Shown here in pieces: positions 57,373-64,000 of a stretch of DNA of 64,000 bases. Below the pieces are notes generated by a model that was given only the letters and a program-made list of their open reading frames with translations, did not search any database and had not been told where the DNA came from. Origin of the DNA: Anaerolineae bacterium (GTDB taxonomy: Bacteria; Chloroflexota; Anaerolineae; Aggregatilineales; Phototrophicaceae); the NCBI GenBank assembly GCA_022823945.1, contig JAJEBK010000018.1, positions 26,987 to 90,986 on the forward strand. The letters run 5' to 3'. Positions within the stretch are counted from its first letter, which is position 1; every line of letters begins with the position of its first letter. The position numbers and the translations under genes are program-made.

Positions 57373-58167
57373 TCAGTCGGCGAGGTAGGCATCGGGACGG
57401 CGGTCTTCAAAGACCGGGATGGCGCGCCGCGCTCGCTGGACCTCGGCCAGGTTGATCTCCGCTGTAACCAGGCATTCGTCTTCGCCGGCTTCAGCGATTA
57501 CCTGCCCCCAGGGGTCGATGATCATGCTGTGCCCGCCGAAGACCGTCCCGCCGGTTTCACCGCAGGAATTTGTCGCGGCTACAAAGCACTGGTTTTCGAT
57601 AGCGCGCGCCTGCAACAGGGTTCGCCAATGCGCCGCACGCGCCAGAGGCCATTCCGCGCAGAGCAACATCAGCGCCGCCCCATGCGCCACCGCGTAATGC
57701 CGAAACAATTCTGGAAAGCGCAAATCATAACAGATTGCCAAGCCAGTCGTGCCCCAAGCCTGCTGCAGCAGCGCCGGTGCCTCGCCTTCGGACAACCACA
57801 GGTGCTCGTCAAACAAGCGAAAGAGGTGAATCTTGCGGTAGACGCCGCGCAGTTCACCAGCCGCGTCATAGAGCGTCGCGCAATTCATGACCCGGTCGCC
57901 GTGGCGCTCCAGCAGAGAGCCATAGATGGCGATGCGGTTTGCTTGGGCGGCTTCTGCCACTTGCGCGAATATGGCTTGGCCCAATTGCGCCGCATGTTCC
58001 TGGGCGTTTTCCAGGTCATAGCCGGTCGACCACAACTCGGGCAGCACTGCGATGTCTGCGCTGCCTGCGGCTGCCTGCGCGATCATGTTTGTGGCGGTGG
58101 CGAGGTTGTCATTGACGCGCGCCAATTTGATGCGCATCTGGGCGAGACTGATTGTGAGCTTTGTCAT
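57373..58167 (-). CDS. Carbon-nitrogen hydrolase (nitrilase/omega-amidase-like)
   Basis: 'DIAVLPELWSTGYD', 'GVYRKIHLFRLFDEH', 'GLAICYDLRFPELFRHYA' (E-K-C). Confidence 0.92.
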   Translation of the reverse strand: MTKLTISLAQMRIKLARVNDNLATATNMIAQAAAGSADIAVLPELWSTGYDLENAQEHAAQLGQAIFAQVAEAAQANRIAIYGSLLERHGDRVMNCATLYDAAGELRGVYRKIHLFRLFDEHLWLSEGEAPALLQQAWGTTGLAICYDLRFPELFRHYAVAHGAALMLLCAEWPLARAAHWRTLLQARAIENQCFVAATNSCGETGGTVFGGHSMIIDPWGQVIAEAGEDECLVTAEINLAEVQRARRAIPVFEDRRPDAYLAD

Positions 58168-58485
58168 GGCAGTTCCACGAGCTAAGGGATGCTGATTGTA
58201 CCTGTACAAAACGCCTGGGATACAGAGGCATTTTTCGTCGCACTCAGCGCGCGCATTGCAATCGGCGCTTGACTGTGGTATAGTGGCGAGCGAATAGAAA
58301 GAAGATCGTGTTTGTTCTGCGCGCCGAACCGCCAATTTGTCAATTCATCCAGGCTGTATGCAGGTCACGCTGCGCATTGTGGCGTGGCGGATTATTTGAT
58401 GCCTGGAGTCGCCGGCGCTGTATACAGAAACAAGAACGCGGACAGTTGCGTATAGACTGAATAGAACAATCTGTGGAGACTCCTG

Positions 58486-59007
58486 ATGTATACACGAGGC
58501 GACCAAATCGTCCATCCCCGTTATGGCGCGGGCACCATCGTCGGCAACAAAAAGATGACTTTCAAGGGCAAGACGCGCAGTTACCATATAGTCGAGCTAG
58601 TCGGCGACCGCGGCGAAGTGATGATCCCGATCGAAGTGGCCACCAGCATGAACATCCGCCCGGCTATTGAAGACTTGTCTATCTTCAAGGAAATTTTTGC
58701 CCTGCCGCCAGCGCAGCTTTCTGACGATTACCGCACCCGCCAGGCGCAGATCCAAAAGCAGATCTCCACGCGCGAACCCGATGCCATGGCCGGGGCGCTG
58801 CGCGATTTGTATTGGCGCGAGCAGACGGACAAGCTCACCTCGGTCGAGATGAAGATGAAATCCAACTTGATCAAGATGCTCAGCCACGAAATCGCCGTCA
58901 TTTGTAGCGATATGAATGTCGAAAAAGCCACCAGCTATTTGTCGGAGATGCTCTATGATATGGTGCGGCAGGAAAGCGACGAAGCCGAAGAAGTCACAAT
59001 GACCTGA
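58486..59007 (+). CDS. CarD family transcriptional regulator
   Basis: 'GDQIVHPRYGAGTIVGNKKMTFKGKTRSYHIVEL...VMIPIEVA'. Confidence 0.9.
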   Translation: MYTRGDQIVHPRYGAGTIVGNKKMTFKGKTRSYHIVELVGDRGEVMIPIEVATSMNIRPAIEDLSIFKEIFALPPAQLSDDYRTRQAQIQKQISTREPDAMAGALRDLYWREQTDKLTSVEMKMKSNLIKMLSHEIAVICSDMNVEKATSYLSEMLYDMVRQESDEAEEVTMT

Positions 59008-59073
59008 ACTTGCGCCGCTTGCAGCAGACAACCGACCAGCCTAGAATGAAGTCCAGCGCGCGGAGGTAAAGCG

Positions 59074-59397
59074 ATGCAGCAATTGACAGAAACTCCAGCA
59101 GTCAGATGGATCATAGCGCACCCGCGTTTCAGCGCCTGGGTCGTGCTGGCGGCGGGCATGGTTGCCTTGCTGGTGTACGAGGCGCGCAATGTCGGGCTGC
59201 TGCCCACGCAATGGATCGCGCTGATTGTCGCGACTGTTCTGGTGGCCGGCGCCTGCATCTGGATCATCAGCTGGGAAGACAAAGACAACCCCGAAGATGT
59301 CGCCCAGGCCGATGCGGCAATCGGCGAAACGCAAGACCTGAACGACTTGCTGAATACTGCGGCCGGGCAGCGCGCGGAGCAGCTCAAGAAAACATGA
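59074..59397 (+). CDS. Small two-TM membrane protein
   Basis: 107 aa; ATGA overlap with the downstream acetyltransferase. Confidence 0.6.
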   Translation: MQQLTETPAVRWIIAHPRFSAWVVLAAGMVALLVYEARNVGLLPTQWIALIVATVLVAGACIWIISWEDKDNPEDVAQADAAIGETQDLNDLLNTAAGQRAEQLKKT

Positions 59398-59966
59398 GCG
59401 CTGCATCAGCCCGCCTTGTCTTGCCCGAGGCGGCTTACATAGACAGTTACATCGACGCCGTATACGAATACATCCGCGCGGGACACAGAGACCTTTGGCA
59501 ACCCGAGATTCTGCGCGCCAACTTTGACGAATATTTGCAGACCCTGTGCGATAAAGAAACCGCCCCTCTGGCTGGCATGGTGCCGGCTACGCTCTATTGG
59601 CTGATCGCGCCCGGCGGCATCTACGCGGGAGAGCTGGACCTGCGGCATGTCCTCACCGACGATTTGCGGCGCTTTGGCGGGCACATCGGCTACAGCATCC
59701 GCCCATCGCTGCGCAGACAAGGGTATGGCAGGCTAATCTGTCGGCTGGGTATTGAAGCCGCCAGAGCGCGCGGCATCGGCGACATCCTGATAACCTGCGC
59801 TGACGACAACATCGCCTCGCGCAAGATCATCGAAGCCAATGGCGGTGTGCTGAAAGACAAAATAGATGCTGGGCAAGGCGTCTTGACACGGCGTTATTGG
59901 GTGCGCCCCACAGCGCCGACCCCGCAAGCGCCAGAAACGCAGCCAGCCCCGCCGCCGATGCGATAG
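59394..59966 (+). CDS. GNAT family N-acetyltransferase
   Basis: 'GGHIGYSIRPSLRRQGYGRLICRLGIEAARARGIGDILITCADDNIASRKIIEANGG'. Confidence 0.9.
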   Translation: MSAASARLVLPEAAYIDSYIDAVYEYIRAGHRDLWQPEILRANFDEYLQTLCDKETAPLAGMVPATLYWLIAPGGIYAGELDLRHVLTDDLRRFGGHIGYSIRPSLRRQGYGRLICRLGIEAARARGIGDILITCADDNIASRKIIEANGGVLKDKIDAGQGVLTRRYWVRPTAPTPQAPETQPAPPPMR

Positions 59967-60274
59967 CGGTTGCGCGCCACCAACCGGTACGCACGCCTGC
60001 CCAGCCAAGCCGCGCCTGGCACATGCAGCAGCAGCCACACGGGCATCCCCAAAGGCAGCTCCCGCAGCAAACGCCGCACGCCATCAAAGCCAGTCAAACG
60101 TTGTGCGCCGACCAACACATGAATCTCGCCCATCAGCGCTGGCTGTGCCTCGATTGTATGCAGGTCGGTGAAAGCGATGCGATCACGCCAATCCAGCCCG
60201 TGCAGCCAGCGGCAACAGGCACGGCACAAACTACACTGCCCATCATATAATGCGGTAATGGCTGCGTCTTGCAC
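59894..60274 (-). CDS. DCC-family (DUF393) thiol-disulfide oxidoreductase-like protein
   Basis: 'ALYDGQCSLCRACCRWLHGLDWRDRIAFTDLH'; overlaps convergent GNAT gene 3' end. Confidence 0.75.
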   Translation of the reverse strand: MQDAAITALYDGQCSLCRACCRWLHGLDWRDRIAFTDLHTIEAQPALMGEIHVLVGAQRLTGFDGVRRLLRELPLGMPVWLLLHVPGAAWLGRRAYRLVARNRYRIGGGAGCVSGACGVGAVGRTQ

Positions 60275-60380
60275 GGCAAATTCCCGTCAATTCTCCGGGG
60301 TGGGGATAGACTTCAACGCGATTATAGCTACCAGCCAGTCAATAACACTCCCTGGTCACAGCCTATAGTATACTCATGCG

Positions 60381-62930
60381 ATGCTGCCGCTTCAAATTGA
60401 ATTGCGCAACTTCCTGGCATATCGCGCGCCACCGCCGATCTCCTTCGCGGGCATCGGGCTGGCCTGTTTGACCGGGCGCAATGGCGTGGGCAAGTCGTCC
60501 CTGCTGGATGCCATGACCTGGGCGCTGTGGGGGCGGGCACGGGCGCGGCGCGACGAAGACCTCATCCACCTCGGGCAGGCGGACATGTCGGTTGCGCTGG
60601 ACTTTGAGCAAGAGGGCTTGCGCTATCGGGTGCAGCGGCGTCGTTCCCGAACCGGCACAGGCAGCCGCGGGGCGCTGGATCTTTGGGTGCTGGGCGATCT
60701 GGGTCCGCGCTCTATCAACGAAAACAGCATGCGTCGCACACAAGCCAAGATCAACGAGACCCTGCGCCTGGATTATGAAACTTTTGTGCATTCGGCTTTC
60801 TTGCAGCAGGGACGCGCCGATGCGTTCACGCTGAAGACCGCCGCAGAACGCAAACGCATCCTGTCGGATATTCTCGGACTGGACCAGTGGACGGATTATC
60901 AAACCGCGGCCAAAACGCGCCTGTCTGCCAACGCCGCCGAGACCGAGCTGATGCAGGGTGAGTTGCGCCGCTTTGCTGCCGAAATCGAGCGCGCTCCTCA
61001 ACTGCAAGCCGAGCTTGAATCCGCCCGAGAGGCGCTGGATGCTGCTGAAACCGAGCTGGACCAAATCAGCGCTGCCTATGACAAAGTGGCGAATTCCAGC
61101 CTGGCGCTGCGCCGCGAAAATGAGAATCTGCGCGAACTGGAAACGCGAATCGCCGACCGCCAGTCCGATATCAGCGCCGTGGCCAGCGAGATCTCCCGCC
61201 AGAACGAAAGAATCGTAGGCTATCAGCAGATTATCGCCCAGAGCGATGCGATAAAAGCCGGCTATGCCAAACTGCAGGTGGCGCGCAGCAGCCAAAGCGC
61301 GATCGCCGAGCAACTGGCTCAACAGCAAGAATTGGAACGGCGCTGCCATCGACTGGAGCGGGAACTGGCCGAGCAGGCCGCGGCGCTGGAACGCGATGCT
61401 GATGTCATCCGCGAGCGAATCCGCGCTTTGCAGGGTATTTTGTCCGCCGCCGCCGAGCACGATATCGCCGACTTGCAGACGCAGCTGGGCGCGCTGGAGA
61501 GCCTGGCGGCGCAACGCGACCAAGCCAATGCGCGTGTGCAGGCGCTACGCGAAGAACGTTCGGGTTTGCTGGCGCAACAAGCGGCGTTGCGGTCAGAAGG
61601 CACAGCCATCAACCAACGCCTGGAGCGGCTGGAGCGTGCCGACGGCGCAACCTGTCCACTCTGCGGGCAGGCGCTCACCACACAGCACCGCGATGATATG
61701 CTGTCGCAATTGCAAGCGCAACGAGACGACATGCGCGAGGAATATCGACGCTGCAATATGGCGCTGGGCGATATTGACAATCGGCGCGAGGCGCACGAAC
61801 GCGACCTGGTGGGGTGGGCGCAGCGGCTGAACGAGTTGCCGGGCTTGCAGCAGCGCATGGGTGTCGCCAGCGAAAATGCCCGCCGCGCGCAAGCTGCCCA
61901 AGCAGACATGCAGCTGGAGAGACATGCCCTTCAGCAGATCGTGACACGACTGAACAAGGCAGATTATGGCACGGAACTGCGACGACAGCTCGCTCAGGCT
62001 CGTGAAGAACAAAGGTGCATCGGCTATGACAAAGACTCGCATGCCGAGCTGCGCGCCAAGCTAAAAGCCTATGACCGCTATGACCACGAGCAGACGCGGC
62101 TGGAATTCGCACAGCAGAGCCTGCCCGAAGCCCAGCGCTCCCATGACGAAGCATCCAGGCGACAAAAAGCGCTGCAGTTGGCGCTGGCGCAGGCTCAAGT
62201 CAAGCAGGCGCAGTTGCAGGATAATATCGCCGCGTTGCAAGAACAGGTGAAACAGGAACGCGATCTGCGCGCCCAGGTCGACCAGCAGCGGGCGATTGTG
62301 CTGGCTGCCAGCGAGCGCAAAACCATCGCCCAACAAGAATTGCTGGCCATTGAAGCCGGACGCGCCAACCAAGAACGGCTGGAGGCGCAGTTGGAATCGC
62401 TCCGGCACACAGCGAGCCTGCTCAACGAACTGCGCGTAGCCTTTGGGCGGGACGGCGTGCCCGCCATGATCATCGACAGCGCCATCCCCGAGCTGGAGAC
62501 AAGCGCCAACGAGCTGCTGGCGCGCATGACAGAGCGGCGCATGTCTCTCGCGCTGAGCACGCAGCGGCAGCGAGCGAGCGGCGATCTGCAAGAAACGCTG
62601 GATATCGCAATCGCCGACGAGCTGGGCACGCGCCCGTATGAACTCTACAGCGGCGGCGAGGCATTTCGCATCAATTTCGCGCTGCGCATCGCCCTATCAA
62701 AGCTGCTGGCTCGGCGGGCGGGGGCGGGGCTGCGCGCGCTGTTTATCGACGAGGGCTTTGGATCGCAAGACGAAAATGGACGCGCGCTGCTGGTCGATGC
62801 CATCAGCGCCATCCGCAGCGACTTCGACCTCATTCTGGTCATCACGCATATCGACGACCTGCGCGACTCCTTCCCGCTGCACCTGCTGGTGGAAAAAACC
62901 GCCGAAGGCAGCGTTGTGAGTTGGCAATAA
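60381..62930 (+). CDS. sbcC: SbcC/Rad50-like SMC-family exonuclease subunit
   Basis: 849 aa; Walker A 'GRNGVGKSSLLDAMTWALWG', zinc hook 'CPLCGQ', C-terminal 'LYSGGEAFRINFALRIALSKLL...LFIDEGFGSQDENG'. Confidence 0.93.
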   Translation: MLPLQIELRNFLAYRAPPPISFAGIGLACLTGRNGVGKSSLLDAMTWALWGRARARRDEDLIHLGQADMSVALDFEQEGLRYRVQRRRSRTGTGSRGALDLWVLGDLGPRSINENSMRRTQAKINETLRLDYETFVHSAFLQQGRADAFTLKTAAERKRILSDILGLDQWTDYQTAAKTRLSANAAETELMQGELRRFAAEIERAPQLQAELESAREALDAAETELDQISAAYDKVANSSLALRRENENLRELETRIADRQSDISAVASEISRQNERIVGYQQIIAQSDAIKAGYAKLQVARSSQSAIAEQLAQQQELERRCHRLERELAEQAAALERDADVIRERIRALQGILSAAAEHDIADLQTQLGALESLAAQRDQANARVQALREERSGLLAQQAALRSEGTAINQRLERLERADGATCPLCGQALTTQHRDDMLSQLQAQRDDMREEYRRCNMALGDIDNRREAHERDLVGWAQRLNELPGLQQRMGVASENARRAQAAQADMQLERHALQQIVTRLNKADYGTELRRQLAQAREEQRCIGYDKDSHAELRAKLKAYDRYDHEQTRLEFAQQSLPEAQRSHDEASRRQKALQLALAQAQVKQAQLQDNIAALQEQVKQERDLRAQVDQQRAIVLAASERKTIAQQELLAIEAGRANQERLEAQLESLRHTASLLNELRVAFGRDGVPAMIIDSAIPELETSANELLARMTERRMSLALSTQRQRASGDLQETLDIAIADELGTRPYELYSGGEAFRINFALRIALSKLLARRAGAGLRALFIDEGFGSQDENGRALLVDAISAIRSDFDLILVITHIDDLRDSFPLHLLVEKTAEGSVVSWQ

Positions 62931-62957
62931 AAGCATAAGGAAATAGGGAGGCAAGAA

Positions 62958-63707
62958 ATGACAAAACTGGAATCGCTGTTGACGCGCGACGAAGTGAACT
63001 TTTTCGTGGAGAATGGATATTTGGGACCCTACGCCGCCATGCCGCCTCAAGAGATGGCGGACATCCGCCGCGAGATTGAAGACCAGGTGTTGACGACCGA
63101 TGGTCCCAACCCGCGCTCGCGCATGCAGTCGCGGCACATGGACCAGGCGGCGATCTATGACCTGGCGACGCACCCCGCCATCATCGACCGCATCGCCGGC
63201 TTGCTGGGTCCTGATCTCATCGTCTGGGCGACCAATTTGTGGTTAAAAGAGCCGGGCGGCGCGCAGATTCCCTGGCACCAGGATATCAATTTCTGGCCCC
63301 TCGAGCCGCCGGTGAACATCTCAGCCTGGATCGCCATAGACGAAGTCACAGTCGAAAATGCCTGCGTACAAATCATCCCGGGATCACATCGACAATCGCT
63401 GCCCCATACGCGAGCCGAAGCCGGCATGGCATTTAACAAAATGGCCGACCCGACGACCTACGATGCCAACGCGGCTGTCAATATGGAATTGAAGCCCGGC
63501 GAGTTCTTCCTGTTCAGCGAGCGGCTGCTGCATGGCTCGAGTCGGAATAGTTCGCAGAAGCGGCGTCTGGGCATATCGGTGCGCGTAACCTTGCCGATGG
63601 TGCACATCAACCAGGATGCCTCGCCCCTGCATGCGGGACATTCCGCTATCATCGCGCGCGGCAACGATGTCATGGGTTTCAATCGCTATGCTGGCAGACC
63701 AGAATGA
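62958..63707 (+). CDS. Phytanoyl-CoA dioxygenase (PhyH) family protein
   Basis: 'IPWHQDINFWPLEPPVNISAWIAIDEVTVENACVQIIPGSH' HxD motif and distal H (LLHGSSRN). Confidence 0.92.
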   Translation: MTKLESLLTRDEVNFFVENGYLGPYAAMPPQEMADIRREIEDQVLTTDGPNPRSRMQSRHMDQAAIYDLATHPAIIDRIAGLLGPDLIVWATNLWLKEPGGAQIPWHQDINFWPLEPPVNISAWIAIDEVTVENACVQIIPGSHRQSLPHTRAEAGMAFNKMADPTTYDANAAVNMELKPGEFFLFSERLLHGSSRNSSQKRRLGISVRVTLPMVHINQDASPLHAGHSAIIARGNDVMGFNRYAGRPE

Positions 63708-63736
63708 AAACCCCTCGCCCATTAAACCCCACCCCG

Positions 63737-63860
63737 GCCCCTCCCCGACGAGTCAGGGAGGGGGGTCAAACCCCTCCCCCAGCCCCTCCCCGACGAGTCA
63801 GGGAGGGGGGTCAAACCCCTCCCCCAGCCCCTCCCCGACGAGTCAGGGAGGGGGGTCAAA
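63737..63860. repeat. Family A tandem array, 45-bp period, about 2.8 units
   Basis: gcccctccccgacgagtcagggaggggggtcaaacccctccccca repeated at 63737, 63782, 63827. Confidence 0.92.
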
Positions 63861-64000
63861 TGTAATGGTCCTATTTTATTGGACACAAAATCTCAGAAAC
63901 TTTGAGGGAGTTTTGCTGCTGCCACTGCGCCTCGGTTTCTGCCGGCGTCTTGTAGCCTAGAGCGCTATGCGGTCGTAGCTGATTGTAGACTACCTCGATA
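63861..64000 (-). mobile_element. IS3-family-like insertion sequence, truncated by window edge
   Basis: End beginning TGTAATGGTCCTATTTTATTGGACAC; contains the C-terminus of a transposase at 63871..64000. Confidence 0.7.
63871..64000 (-). CDS. IS3-type transposase, C-terminal fragment
   Basis: Reverse strand reads IEVVYNQLRPHSALGYKTPAETEAQWQQQNSLKVSEILCPIK*, the 'YN..RPHSALGYKTPAE' integrase-core signature. Confidence 0.85.
   Translation of the reverse strand, partial: IEVVYNQLRPHSALGYKTPAETEAQWQQQNSLKVSEILCPIK

Noticed and set aside
58256-58284. Promoter-like TTGCAA-17-TATAGT upstream of carD
   Set aside because: Plausible spacing but ~200 bp from the start codon with no further support; not listed as a feature.
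60363-61523. 386-aa minus-strand ORF opposite sbcC
   Set aside because: Antisense shadow ORF of a strongly supported SbcC gene.
63737-63860. Possible CRISPR array at the 45-bp-period repeats
   Set aside because: Units are contiguous tandem repeats without unique spacers, and no cas genes are present.
63616-63960. 114-aa ORF with GPSPTSQGGGSNPSP repeats
   Set aside because: Alternative frame of PhyH plus translation of the DNA tandem repeat and IS antisense; not a convincing gene.

Overview
The window is a high-GC bacterial chromosome segment. Its gene content (CarD-family regulator, transaldolase/PGI fusion, DUF3090 + MSMEG_4193-type phosphatase pair, several Uma2 proteins, RelE-type TA modules) suggests Chloroflexota, but that is inference only. 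About 55 plausible protein-coding genes are supported; I recognised no tRNA, rRNA or CRISPR array. Functions include glycosyltransferases, a cysteine synthase, MoaB/Mog, three tandem paralogous substrate-binding proteins, PfkA, TrmH, a Tal-Pgi fusion, an S10 peptidase, two HU proteins, a MoxR ATPase, a tyrosine recombinase, a heterodimer-like ABC exporter pair, a sugar ABC cassette with IclR and an aldehyde dehydrogenase, SbcC and PhyH. Accessory content is two type II R-M-like pairs, three RelE-like TA modules, four Uma2 genes (three in a mosaic tandem array), a frameshifted DUF3800 gene and a truncated IS3-type transposase at the right edge. The strongest finding is a complete trp-like attenuator upstream of the cysteine synthase: a consensus promoter, a 17-aa leader peptide with Cys-Cys-Cys, mutually exclusive RNA arms, and an 11-bp hairpin followed by a T-run. 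Next are a palindromic C/G-rich repeat family that sits in frame inside coding sequences, inverted copies of it bracketing a permease gene, the mosaic Uma2 array, and a second composite repeat (CACAGAGGCACAGAGA...CTCGGTGTACTCGGTGG). All calls come from reading the sequence and supplied ORFs; no database search was run.
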